Shown piece after piece: positions 13,578-26,500 of a stretch of DNA of 64,000 nt. Below the pieces are notes generated by a model. It saw only the letters and a list, made by a program, of their open reading frames with translations, searched no databases and was not told the DNA's origin. The position numbers and the translations under genes are program-made. Origin of the DNA: Membranipora membranacea (Eukaryota > Bryozoa > Gymnolaemata > Cheilostomatida > Membraniporidae); NCBI GenBank assembly GCA_914767715.1, contig OU612068.1, forward strand, positions 23,252,001 through 23,316,000. The letters run 5' to 3'. Each line of letters starts with the position of its first letter. Within the stretch, counting starts at the first letter, position 1.

Positions 13578-13688
13578 CTACTAGGCTACCACTTCAAATT
13601 GTCATAACCAGCTATACCATTATCAACTGTTTTAGTCTAGAGCTATATACTAACTAATTCATTCCTCTTTGGGAGTAGGATCGTCATC

Positions 13689-15854
13689 ATGACCGGCTCT
13701 CCAGGCAGCGGTGTCGACGATTACCCAGTTATACACAGCATCCGTACACATGTCCTGAAGTATGGTGAGATAGATAAACACAAGAGGCTGGTGATTGTTA
13801 TACCTGGAAACCCTGGAGCTATAGAATTCTATGATGAGTTTATGAAGCTGGTGCACCAATCCTCTGGTTGGCCTGTTTGGGGATTATCACATGCTGGACA
13901 CTCAACAGTGCCAGAAGACTTGCAATGGCAAGGTAGGTTAAGATAATTAAAAGCGAAATATAGCAAGCGTTCATATTCATGTTCAGTCAATATCAAATAT
14001 AGATTTCTAGTTTTATTTTGTGGTTTGGAGCGTATAATTATGTATGAGATCCTTGCATCTCACAATATCCTCTATATGCAAACGCTGGGCTTTAAACAAA
14101 CAGCAACAAAATTTCCTCTACTTCTCTTCCATTTCTAAGAACTATGCTATCTGATATTTGTATATGTTATACATGAACAGACTCCTAATGTGGGATATCA
14201 GCTCACAGCATTGTTTCTGTTTGTAGTGCCAGATCCTGATGTGTTTACTTTGGAGGGTCAGCGACAACACAAAGCTCATTTCCTCACTGACTATGTACCT
14301 AAAGATGTAGAAGTGGTTTTGATAGGCCACTCGATAGGTTCACAGTTGGTCCTAGATGCCATGGACAGAATACCTGCTGACAGAGTCAAGGAAGGTTCGT
14401 AGATCATATTAACTACATCATTTTGCTACTTAAGAAGATATGGCTTATGTGTTTATCTCTAAATAACCAGTTAGCATAAAATCGGTACCCAAGCATGTCA
14501 CTGAGAGATCCACCCCTTTTATGGTCACACTAGCCTATGGGTGCAGTCTTAAATTACTGATACATACATTATGCATGCAACTTTTGGTAGTTGTTTACTC
14601 GTTTCATAGTTTGGACAACTCTCAATGTAAATCTGTCGAATATAATCCTAGCCTATAGCCAATGTGTTGACTACCTAGATTAGTGTCATGAGAGATTTAC
14701 CCGATGTTTAAAAAAAATTGTTATTGTTGTATCTATGTGGGCCAGATTGAACTATCAGAGTGTGTTTATCTCACTTTTGTTTATGTTTCAAGGAATGCTG
14801 CTTTTCCCGACTATTGAAAGGATGGCAGCGAGCCCAGAAGGAAAGCGTTTGACTCCTCTACTTAAATACATGAGATGGTTGCTAGTGTTGCTATCAGGTA
14901 TGATTAAACATCTATGTTTTTTGCAGACAATGCAAAGTAAAATCTATGCAAGTATAGCTACAATAGTGATAGCAATCAGTTAAAATTTGAATATTTTTAA
15001 TAAATGTCAGTAAGTATTCTATTCTTATTTTACAGCTTGTGTCTGGATTTTACCAAGGTGGTGGAAAATTGGGTTGATAAGCTGGTTTCTTGGAAAACGG
15101 AAAACTGTTGAGGGAAGACGAGTACCAGACTGTATAAAAAGTGCTGCGCTGAATTTACTAGACCCTTACTGTGTGGCAAATGCTACATATATGGCGAATA
15201 TAGAAATGAGAGAGGTAACAAAACTTTCTCATCACTTAAAGACTACCCAAAGACCATTGCATGTTATAGTCAGGTAGTTACCTATGATAAAGTTATTATG
15301 CGGAGAATGAGAGTTAACTTCCTTTATAGGAGGCAGTCTTTCCACCATCAATAATTCATGCCAAGTAGAGCATTGAAACTTTCAACATTCAAATCTGACA
15401 CCACTTTTAGAGTTAGGATGAAAACCACAGGAGTATTAGTTGCTTCATGGATGGGATTTAAAGAAATAAAGAAAATCAAAGGGTTGTGGTTGTTTGTTTT
15501 TGGCCACTGCAGCCTTCAGATCAACATTATCATTTTGTCTCACCAACATTGTCTGACGCTTGTTTAAAGATGATATAATGTTTGAATTATGTGCTAAAAA
15601 CCTGTTTTTTATTTTCTTTGCCTTAGGTGGTTGATTTGAGGAAAGACATAGTAGAGCAGCATTTACCTAAGCTGAGGTTTTATTATGGTGCTACTGACCA
15701 CTGGTGTCCCAAACAGTATTATCACGACATGAAAAACCTGTTCCCTGATCACAAGAAGATACACCTGTGCACAGACGGCCTTAAACATGCCTTCATTATC
15801 GACGGGAACGAAGTGATGGCCGAAAAAGTCAATCGATGGCTCAGTGAACTATAG
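13689..15854 (+). CDS. LDAH: LDAH-like lipid droplet-associated hydrolase, copy A
   Basis: Five exons: 13689-13932, 14227-14394, 14793-14897, 15036-15214, 15627-15854 (924 bases, 307 residues; the human protein is of similar size). It is an alpha/beta-hydrolase: an N-terminal strand-loop with IPGNPGAIEFYDEF (oxyanion region), the nucleophile elbow GHSIG in exon 2, the acid in YYGATDHWCP and the histidine in LKHAFIIDGNE in the last exon, so the Ser-Asp-His triad is complete. A hydrophobic patch around the exon 3/4 joint (LLVLLSACVWILPRWW) could serve membrane or droplet association. The family localises to lipid droplets and is linked to cholesterol ester and triglyceride turnover; its exact substrate is debated. 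The start ATG sits in the same context in the downstream copy (GTCATCATGACCGGCTC). Tandem paralogue of 17102-19221. Confidence 0.93.
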
Positions 15855-17101
15855 TCTATTGCACCAATATCATACATGGCAGCTAGGTGCCAAAGTCTCA
15901 GAGGGTTCTCAATGTTCTGGATACTGAATTGTTGGAATCAATCAGCCAAAGGACTGTGACGCTCATACTCACGATTATATATCTTTCATGATCTCATCAA
16001 CTGTTCAAAATTTTAATGGTATCGACATCCATTCGACCAAAAACTCAACATTCTGCTCAATGTTTCTCCTAGAATTTTTTTCAATTTCGTTTTGATCAAA
16101 AAATTAGTGATTTTGTATAATTTCTTTTGTAAAACAATCGTAAAACTCATAAACTCTTTTTGGGAAATCATTCGTTATTCAATCAAGCATGGACCAGGGA
16201 TTGTTGTCCATGCATGGACATTTGGGTGGGTAATAGTATTCAGAGACGATGCCTCAATGTTGTGACAGTGTGTGTGTGTTATCAAGGCCCACTGACCCCC
16301 AGGGTCAATAAAAGTAGTGTATTTCAGACCAGTGAACCAGCTCGTTAGTTGTAAATTTGATGACTCACAATGTGGGCCCCTCGGGTTTGCAAAGATATAC
16401 TTCATTAACAACTGCAACGTTATTGATGGTGATGGTGATACTGGACTTTTAGAAAAGATCATTTATCCTTGGGTTCCGAAAGGCCCAGTACACTAGTAGT
16501 AAAGTACGATAAGTGAGTCCAGTATCAGCTGCCAAAAAGCCCCAACAATAAGAGTGTGTTGTGTGATTTATGCCCGACTTTTTTAGGCAGAGCTTGTCCA
16601 CTCAAGGTGAGCTCTCAACTTCCGGAGAGTTGTCCTTGGAATTCTATTGCTAGGGTCTGAATAACATTTCTTCGCTTGCTTTGTTGAATTGTGTTGTAAG
16701 AGTGTATCGAGGACCTGTATATTTGAGATGTGAATGTGGAACATGGTGTGATCAGTGATGTTAAGGAGCACCCGATTATTATATACAACTGAAAATCCAG
16801 GACAGTGTTGTGTTGATGACAATAGGTCGATTCTCTTGCACCGGGATAATGAGAAAACCATTCTTTGGAACATTTCCCAAACTGCTGCATTTTATCATGT
16901 CAAAGCCATTACTGTGACCAACGCCATGATGCAGCAAGCTTGCACAACCTGATCTGACAGTTTAAGTTATATAACCTAGACTGTGTTTACTTATTAGACA
17001 TGCCCAGCATCTCAACTGTTTTAGTCTACAGTCTAAGTTTCATATAGGCCTATATTTCTTATCATCTAATTCATTTATCTTTAGAAGCAGGAATTGTCAT
17101 C
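15855..17101. other. spacer between the LDAH copies
   Basis: About 1.25 kb holding the 3' UTR of copy A (a candidate AATAAA polyadenylation signal at 16308-16313) and the promoter of copy B. Open frames here (for example 16160-16348 and 16755-16952) have no recognisable domain. I see no third LDAH copy or gene remnant. Confidence 0.45.
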
Positions 17102-19221
17102 ATGACCGGCTCGCCAGGCAGCGGTGTCGACGATTACCCAGTTATACACAGCATCCGTACACATGTCCTGAAGTATGGTGAGATAGATAAACACAAGAGG
17201 CTGGTGGTAGTTATACCTGGAAACCCTGGAGCTATAGAATTCTATGATGAGTTCATGAAGCTGGTACACCAATCCTCCGGCTGGCCAGTTTGGGGATTAT
17301 CGCATGCTGGACACTCAAAGATTCCAAAACAGGTGGAATGGCAAGGTAGGATGAGTTATCTGTGACTTATTTACAGAGCACATATTCCTGTTCAGTTGAA
17401 TATTTGATTTTTTGTTGTCTTTGAGTGTATAATGCATGAGATAAAAGCATCTCATGATATTCTCCAAGTGTAAAAGATGTGCTTTGAATAAACCTCAAAA
17501 TCTATTCTAAACACTTTGTATAAATGCTATCGTGATCATTAGTGTTATACATATACAGACGTATGGTGTGGGATATAAGTTCATAGCATTGATGCTGTTT
17601 GTAGCACCGGATCCTGATGTGTTTTCTTGTGAGGGTCAGCGACAGCACAAAACATACTTCCTCACTGAATATGTACCGAACGACGTAGAAGTGGTTTTGA
17701 TAGGACACTCAATAGGTGCACAGGTGGTTCTAGATATTATGGACAGAATACCTGCTGACAGAGTGAAAGAAAGTATGTACATCATGTGGTCACTGAATTA
17801 AATTCTGGGTTTGAGTGCTTGTAGCTGATACCAGAAAATGTTATATGGATTTAAAAACTCTCTTGCTTCAAAGATTATCCCACAACTTTGATTGATTTGA
17901 ATGGCTTAATTTAATTGTAACTGTAATCAATGGGTAAGCGCCAAAGTTTTTGAAGTTGTCTGCTTTCAAGATGAGAAATGACAACTTGTTACTGAGTTGA
18001 TTTTAACATTATTATTTCTCTGGTTTCAGGTATGTTATTATTTCCAGCTATAGAAAAACTTGCAGTAACCGCAAGAGGGCAACGAATTACAGCTCTGATA
18101 AAAAACTGGGGATGGATGTTTGTGTTGATATCAGGTAAATGTGAAACCTATGTATGTTATCTAAGGGGGTCTTTCAATAAGAAAGAGAGATGGTTAACTC
18201 TTTACCTACTCTAATTATCATCATCACATCGCTCAAAATTATCTCTCACTTCGTATTTCAATTAGACAGATTCGTTCTCAAATCACTCACCCAGAATGTA
18301 TGTAGTTCCAACAATGAACTAGTTTAGTTCATTGGTTCCAACAATGAGTGAGCGATCTGTGAATGAGGCCATTGCGGGTCTCGCTCAAATACAGAATGAA
18401 TGATCAGATAGCGATTTTTATGTTTTAAATTCAAAGACCCCCCAGTCTACTTACATAATTAATATTACTGTCACAGCTCTCAGACTTTTTCAAACTGAGT
18501 GTATGAGTTAAATATCACAAAAGTTGATAACAGTCAAGGATGAGCCATTTATGTTGCTGAAATGGTTTCTATTTCAGCCTGTTTGTCCATTTTGCCAATG
18601 TCGTGGCAGATGGGCTTGTTAAACTGGGTGTTTAAAAGGCGCAAGCATATATTCCGTGGTCCAGTACATGACTGTACGCAAAGAGCGGCTCTTAATATTC
18701 TGGATCCATATTGTATCTCAAATGTTACTCATATGGGACATCTAGAACTGCAACAGGTGAGAATACTAACAGGTTCAGTGAAAAAAATCTGTCGCATTCG
18801 AATGTTTTGTCAAGATGATTATACTTAGCTTTCCCATAATTCCCATATGATTCTTTAATTGGGCGCTGCTTACTGTGATATGATAGTTCTTTGTGTTATC
18901 AATACAAATTCAAATTAAAGTCAAAGTTTCAAGCGCATTTGTGTTACAGACTATGAACCTGATCCTGTAGCTGTACTTTTGCATCATTTTCAGGTGGTTG
19001 ATCTGAGAAAAGACATAGTGGAGCAGCATTTACCTAAGCTGAGGTTCTACTATGGTGCTACGGATTACTGGTGTCCCCAGGAGCGTTACCATGATATGAG
19101 AGATCTGTTTCCTGATCACAAAAAGATACACATGTGCACAGACAACCTTAGACACGCTTTTATTATCGATGGGAATGAAGTGATGGCCGAAAAAGTCAAT
19201 CAATGGCTTGGTGAACTGTAG
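17102..19221 (+). CDS. LDAH: LDAH-like lipid droplet-associated hydrolase, copy B
   Basis: Five exons: 17102-17345, 17605-17772, 18030-18134, 18578-18756, 18994-19221 (924 bases, 307 residues). Every exon has exactly the same length and phase as its counterpart at 13689-15854, so this is a whole-gene tandem duplicate. The first exon is almost identical between copies, while exons 3 and 4 differ most (KLAVTARGQRITALIKNWG against RMAASPEGKRLTPLLKYMR). The catalytic set is intact: GHSIG nucleophile elbow, YYGATDYWCP acid, LRHAFIIDGNE histidine. Both copies therefore look functional. Intron 3 contains an inverted-repeat element (18165-18443). Divergence in the exon 3-4 cap and membrane region may separate localisation or substrate; that is inference. 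Confidence 0.93.
18165..18443. repeat. candidate inverted-repeat element in LDAH-B intron 3
   Basis: Ends GGGGGTCTTTCAA (from 18165) and TTCAAAGACCCCCC (to 18443) are inverted repeats about 280 bases apart. A second short palindrome around AATGAACTAGTTTAGTTCATT (about 18313-18335) lies inside. Copy A lacks any such sequence in its much shorter intron 3, consistent with insertion after duplication. No clear target duplication was found, so the exact ends are uncertain. Confidence 0.4.
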
Positions 19222-20573
19222 TTGATTGTGCCAATGAAATACATAACTGCTATGTAGCTGTGCTATGTCAGGGGGAGGGTTGTAGTGTGATGCTCAATAA
19301 TAGCTTGATCATACTAAATTGTTAGAATCATTCATCCAAAGCTCAGTGGTGCTCACAGCCATATTCTTATCTTTTCTCTCTGTTCAACTAATCAGGTTTA
19401 AGTGGAGTCGTCCTCCATGAGACAAAAATCTCAAAATTCTGCTCAGTATAATTTAGTGCCTTCTTTCTCAACTTTCTCAAATTCATAAAATTAAGTGCTA
19501 TATATTTTATTATGATGTTATAGATTATAAGTTTTGTACTAGAACCCATTTTTGCGGGAATTGGGGGAGATTAATCAAAGTAATAAATTTCTAATTTTTA
19601 TATATTAATATGTATAAAAATAATGATCATCAGACTTGTGATAATTGAGATACAAATTCAATACCTGACACCAGCCAGGTAGTCATTTAGATCAAGTTTG
19701 ATCCATTTTGCCCGCAGTCTTGTCATTCCAATTCTACTGGTGAGCCGCCCTGCCGCGCCGCCGGATCTAAACTTAAATGCAGGTAAATTGGATCATGCTT
19801 GATCTAGTAGCCATTCCTCGAAGCCAGGGCATTGCGTAGTGGAATTTAAAATACCGTAGTTACCGATGTGCTTGCCACTGTCTACCTCTTCCATACCAAG
19901 AGAAGTCAGATATCCGCCAGACATAGGTATAGGGCCGCACAACTCGAGTATTATGGTCGCCAGCACCTTAACCCTACATTTTAGACTTGACATTGATCAT
20001 AATTGTTATGTATTTTATTCATCTCACACACCTGATGCTCTATGATAAACAGAACATCATCATAGATGGTGTGGTGGAAAATTCAGCCAAAAAGCTATGC
20101 TAACATGATAGCAGAAAAATTTAAGTGAGCTATTCACTAAACAAAGGGCAACACGAAAATATTTTTGTGTGTATCGATTAACCTGGTGCTACCCTATATA
20201 TCAATTACTTGACAGAATATCTAATTCAAAAATAAACTTGATTCAAAGATTATCCCATTCAAAAAAAAACTATTCTCAAAAAAAGGAAGCGGACGGATGA
20301 ACGATCTGAGGTATAAACTGGATGAGTATTCCATTGTGTAAAACCAACATGAGCAGAGAACTTTCTCCTAAAAACTCTTCGCATGAGCAGAAAAATAAGG
20401 ATGAATGAAGAAGCTCGACATAATTCTGTATAGCCAGGAAGATAAAATCAAAGTGAATATCTATGTCAAATACTGTGGTGTTCGGGATAAGTCTATACAA
20501 ACGATAAACGTATAAATACGCTTTGTGTATGTTACATGTTATATAGTATTTATATGTTTATGATTCAAACCAA
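19222..20573. other. convergent intergenic region, LDAH-B to AGBL2
   Basis: About 1.35 kb between two converging stop codons, presumably 3' UTRs. It contains the inverted-repeat element at 19688-19806 and otherwise AT-rich sequence. No additional coding exon was recognised on either strand. Confidence 0.45.
19688..19806. repeat. inverted-repeat element (family 3, diverged copy)
   Basis: The left arm TAGATCAAGTTTGATCCATT and the reverse complement of the right end (TAGATCAAGCATGATCCAAT) match at most positions, and the similarity continues through GCCCGCA / ACCTGCA. The motif TTTGATCCA-TTTGCC-GCA recurs at 28766-28865 and 32447-32516, so this is a dispersed family. The ends are assigned by eye. 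Confidence 0.5.
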
Positions 20574-23500
20574 TCATACTTTATATCTCGGTTTAGTTTG
20601 AGGAGGTCGGGACGAAGGTACCATCTTAACCTGAGCTCTACGACTGGCTTTAGGAGCACTAGGCACAGGATGGCTCGTCATATGTACTGACACCTTGGAT
20701 ATGACGTGCATCAGGTTCGCATCGTTATTTGATGAAGGCTAAAACATAAAAGGAGACCATTAAATAAATAAATGACTGTCGAGATGAGAACACCTCGGAG
20801 AGAAGACAATCCTAGTAAGATTTTTGTTGTCATCACAGAACATAAAAAAGCAAAAGCATCTGCATTTGTTTCTTAGTAAGGAAATCTGTAATCTGTAGTG
20901 CATTGATTCAACCAAACCAGAAGCAGTATCAGTCTAGCCTTGTCACGCGGGCACAGGTTTTAGTTCTTTGGACGCGTGACAAGGCTAGTATTAGTTCCTA
21001 ACACAACCAAACAACAATACAACAATACATCACTGACCTGTAGGTTAACTCTAAGCCCAGGATTATTGACACCATGTGCCACTCTGTGAGCTGGTGCTGA
21101 CTGTGTATATGTATTATCTGCTGCCGCCCACCTCGTTATCCTCCCCGTGCTGCCTCCGTGATACCCAGAATGCTGCAGATTACTCACGCTGCCTCCCTGG
21201 TACCCAGAATGCACCAGGTTAGTGGTGCTACCACCGTACACCTGCTGATGTAATATCGGTGTGCTGCTGAACTGCCCCCTACTGTTTGTTGGGTCACTGG
21301 TACTGGTTTTGATAATGCTTGGTTGGCTGTGTTTTATTGATGGTTTCTTTGGTTTGTGAACCGGACCAGTGTTATTATACGGAGGCTGTATAAGCTGGTT
21401 TGATGCCTGTAAGTTTGTGGTACTGCTCGAAGATTGATGTACCTGATTTGATGAGCTTTGTGATTGGTTGGCTGTGGTGGCAGTGTTGTTATATTGTGAT
21501 GTTTGACTGCCCACAGCTGACGCTAATAATCGCTGTCTTGCTGCCATTTCCTGGAAACAAGAAAAAAAAAGTCACAAAACGTTTAATCAACAGAGTTTGA
21601 CTTTCCATGTCAGGGCACAGTCTCTGGCATGCGGTTTCATACCTTTCTGTCAATTCTTTCTTTTGCCAGGGAGCTAAATCTTGTCCAGCACCCTAAGAAT
21701 TTTCTATAGGATAACCTGGCTAGGGTACAAGGGTGATCAGTTCACCAAATTTCATTTCGGAGGGAATTTAATATAACTATTATGAATAACATGATTGTGA
21801 TATAAATAATTTGTTGAGTACAGTAAACGTATAAAATTTGCTTCAGTTTGTCATACCAGAATAGTGTTGTTCTTGTCTTGTCGGGTATCGTGACTCATTT
21901 CAGTCAGCTCTTTCCTCAGACGTTCGATATCTTTATCAGTCTCTAGCACTATCTTCTCAAGGTACTTGCTGTGAAAAAAACATAAATAAGAACTAATGTT
22001 CCGTCAAGGAATTTCATGGAATTGTCGCAATAATTCAACGATAAACCAAAACACAAAATTTCAAATTATAGACAACATGCACAGTCCTGGGCAAACACTC
22101 AAATTTCAATTTAGTTTTGATATCAAAAACACACTAAAGACTTGTTACTGACATGTCAAACCACAAGACTCGAAAAAGTTATTATATTATATATTATAAT
22201 TATATATTATAATATCATGAAGGTTTTACGTATAATGAAGAAGACATGGAAACAAGTTAAAACCATGGATCAAGCTGAGGCGGCCACACAGAGGAAATAT
22301 TATCACAAAGTTGACAAAGCAGTTGAGACTGTCCAGACTGTTGGAAGTATGTAGTGTAAAGACGAAAATAAAACATAGCTCATAGCAAAATTAGCTCGAA
22401 AATACTTTCGTATTCGTTTCGAAAATTGTTTGTCTGAGTTTTGTTACACCAAAGGTGTGTTCAAATACGTAGTCAGTTAACCCAAGATTTTGCCACTTGC
22501 AGCTCTAATCCAATATTGGACCGCCAAATAAGTCACTATGGGAAGTTTTTTTTTCCAGTCACATGACCACAACATAGGAGACCACAATCCTTTGCAAGTT
22601 CTATGTCTGATCTTGAACCCTCACAAGCGAAGCTAACTTCTCGCTGTGACAGCTCAAGACTAGCTGATGATGTATACATACCACTGAAGCACACATCTGC
22701 GTGCCGTTATTTTAGGCAAGCCCCGATCCGGTCTAATGTTAACAGCATTATAAAACTCAAATTAGGCACTCAAATAAATCAAAAATATTACACAAAATAC
22801 TCTGTTAGTCAGGGGTAAGAAAAGGGTAAAGAAAATTTTAATCGTTTCACAAGTGATGACTCAAATCCATGACTCATTATAGCAGCTGCTTTATATTTTT
22901 GTTTGCCATTAAACTCAAATTTATTCCTTAAAGAATCAATGTAGTATGGTTTCGCAAGAACACATTTTGCGCTCGACCGCACATCATGAAAATTGTTAAT
23001 AACGGCAGAGCGGATCATCAAAAGTTTACCTTGAAGCACTCAGATCACTGTAAATACAATTACTTGACATCAGTTTGATGTTGGTTTCCACAAAGCAAGG
23101 AAGAACATTAGACTCAAATAATATATAATATGTAATATATACATAATGTATATGTTTATGATAAGACAAGGCTAAACCTCTAACCTCATAGAGAGAGAGA
23201 GAGAGATAGAGGGACCCTTAGCAGTGGAAAGTGAACCACGGCCATCACCCGTGTACATAGTTTCAGCAACTGAGATGACTGCTGTAATAGCAGATGTCAG
23301 CCCTATTTTTGTTGCCAGCTATTTGATATCTACTCACAATCCAGAAATATAATAATCGCAATGCTAAATCAGATAAAGGGAGAATGCTAGAATGAGAGTT
23401 GACCAATTTTAATTTTTGTAAAAAAAAAGAGACTAAAATGTTGACATGAGACCAATGGCATGATGTATGACTCACCCAGTGGAGGCGTGTTGTTGTATTT

Positions 23501-26500
23501 CAGTGAGCTCCGCCCCTAGCGTCTCTCTCAGCTGTTGTATATCTCTCATCTCTTGGTCTACACATTTCCTTATATCAGAGTTGTCCCCTCCGGTACTCGG
23601 GGGATGGTTGGCCCGCCTACCTGCAGACGGATTGGTCTGCCTCTTACTGGCAGTTCTCTGTCTCACTGGCCGAGCAGTAAAGTATGGGTTAGTCCTAACC
23701 TCAGAGCCTTCTACAGATCCTTGTCCTTAAATTTAATTGGGAGATAAAGTTTTAAAGAAATGTAAGTAGTGTGCGACTGAAACAGAACAAATTAAGATGA
23801 AGTGTTAGGTATTTTTGTCAGGTTATTCGTCATTAATAAACTGTTCGAGCTGTTTATGATACATTACACTCTTAGAAAAGGTGGCAAAAATGACTGTTGT
23901 GGTTATCCTCAAGTTGTCTTGACTGTCTCCACTGTTAAAACGTAGAGAAATAGCAAAATAATCAACGATGTAGTGTATCCTCAAACTTGGTTGTGCGAAG
24001 GAAATCTTAAAATAGTGTGAAAATTCAGATCGTGATGCGCTGTTGCAAAGTGCCTGTGTATATTCATGCATTGTTGCCTTTGGCACTCTGCCCCCCCCCC
24101 TCACTAGCCAATTAGTCTTGCTTTCTCTCAGTGTTAAGCTTTGGCATTGGTTGCATGTTATTTTTGATAATTATGGGCTGTGATTTTAGTGTATATCGAG
24201 TAATATCGAAGGTGGGTCAGTTAGCTCACTTACCAAACACAAAAACTTTGCTGATTATGCCTACAAGGCAACCAGCATAGCACATCAGACTCCATAACTA
24301 CAATGTTTCTACTTCAAACTAAGAACAAGCCTAAATCTAGTTAATTGCCTATATTAATGTCAATTGTGGGAGTTATGCACCCAACATCAGAGGGAAGACC
24401 ACTCCCATATACAATTCAAAATCATTTACCCAGGATGTTTGATAGCAGGCAAAATCAAAAGTCAAATGCAGTTAAGACTTGCTACTGGGTTCTGATTTCA
24501 GTTACATTTGGAATTTTCAACAAGATTTGCGCCTTAGGTCTTAGCTATGTTTTAAAAATAACATCCAAATTCATATTTTCCCAGACAAAAACCCGTGTAG
24601 CATTGAAAATGCAATAGTAGAAGCGAATATAATTTGCATAAAATAATCAGAGGGTTCAAAGTAATAAAAAGAAGCAGGATAGACAGACGGAGGTATTAAA
24701 ATTATAAACCGCACTAAGAATCCCGTCTACAATTAATCATATCTCACTCTGCCACTCGATAAAAATTTGTATACCAACCGGATAAATGCTCATAAATACA
24801 AGGCAGGGACATCGGTACTAAATAATTCATAAATCACAAAATAAAGTGACCAGTGAATAAATGAGGAGTACCACCGCAATGAGTCACCTTTCTCTGAGTC
24901 ACATTGTAAAGGATCACATTGTAGTGACTAGTGAGTCTCCTTGAAATGGGGCATTATTTACATTAGTTAAGAGAGTCATGGGTAAAAGGTTCTTCACTTA
25001 TGAGACAAGATTTGACTTGTGGATTCAGTCGACAAAAATGGTATCAAATATTACCAGGTGTTAAAAATATAGCTGAAACATGAATTGCCTACTAAATCAT
25101 TGAGTAATCAAATCTAAAATAACAGTTTGAAGCTTTTAAGCAAAGATGGGTGACGCCAAGGAGTAAGAGGATCAAGGAGTAATAGGACAGTTATTCCTTG
25201 GTGACGCTGACAATTAGTTGATAGCATGGAAATAATTCAAAGCTCAAAGCTTAGGGTATACAAATTGTAGCTAATGTGTAGTAAATATCTAATTAATTAT
25301 TTCAGTAGAGTTACCTGGTTTAGCATTAGGGTCAAAGGGAAGAGGGTGCTGTCTGATGCCTTTACCATCAAGTGCAGCAGCTATGTCGACCTGCCAACAT
25401 AACAGACAAAATTACTGAGTATTAGAATAGTCAATTGCGTTATCTCAGCTGGTGAATGCTCAGCCATTTTTTTCTGAAATCACTTGGTTGTTATAAATGT
25501 CTAGCGATGACATCACTGTATGATTGATTGATTGATGAGTACTTTATTATCGATCTATAAAATACTCATCAATCAATCATACAGTGATGTCATCGCTAGA
25601 CATAATACACCTGCAGAACCTCTTCGCACCGAATGTAGAAATACTGAAAGTCTAGCTTAAACTTGTCATAAATTTTGAAAATCCCTCAATAAACTTAATT
25701 ATCTTGCATGTACTTTGAAGCACTTATCTCCCTCCCCTGCAAAATCAACTAGATCATCTATAACTACGACCAGTGCACTTATCTGGGAGTCGGTTGTGGA
25801 AGGCAACTGGTCCATATAAAAGAAGAATGAACACTTACTTGTTTGACTGGCTGTTTGCCAAAACTCATGGGTTTCCTCTCATACTTAGGAGTTGCCTGCT
25901 TATTACCGTAGCTCCATGATGATGATCCTTTTGGCTTAGAATCGACATCCATACCATCATAGTGGCCATTGCTTATGCGTGTTTCCTACAAAGTAGAAAT
26001 CAAGTGTAAATCATTCGCCTATTATCTATACTGATAAGCCTCCCTCAGTTTCACACAGGTGAAAACATTTTAAGATAGCAGTATTACGAGAACAGCACTC
26101 AATATTAACAGTATTCAATCTTTTCAAACTAAGAAAAGAGAACCAACAAACACACCCTACCTGAGTGGATCGATGTTTAGAACGAGATTCATTTCGATCA
26201 TCCCAAGCGAAGACCTGATCCTCTTTCACCTCCTCCTCTTCATGTTCTGAAATAAGGAATAGCAAAATTAGGAGGCAAATCCAGATAACTACTGCCTTAA
26301 TTGATAAACAAAAGTATGAGCAATATCAGTGATATCAGTTCTAGAAGAATGACACCTTTTAGTGAGACTTTGGCACTAAGAAATACAGCAATACTTCACC
26401 ACATTTCATAGAATAGAGCATAAGCGTGTATCTAATGATTTAATCCTTAAAAGATCCACATAGACAGGTACATCTATTTGACTAAAGAATCATACATGCA

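Larger units (their letters stand above)
12229..13688. other. divergent intergenic region between BAX and LDAH copy A
   Basis: About 1.5 kb between two start codons on opposite strands, so it should hold both promoters. No TATA box or other core element was recognised. Two hairpin elements (12735-12878 and 13474-13577) occupy part of it. The LDAH-proximal 65 bases resemble the same region upstream of LDAH copy B (shared AACTGTTTTAGTCTA and CTAATTCATT), so proximal promoter or 5' UTR sequence was duplicated with the gene. Confidence 0.5.

Noticed and set aside
16160-16890. Open frames between the LDAH copies
   Set aside because: No homology recognised and no splice-consistent partner exons; likely spacer.
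23467-23747. Plus-strand open frames opposite 23476-23725
   Set aside because: They are antisense shadows of a real AGBL2 exon that fits phase on both sides.
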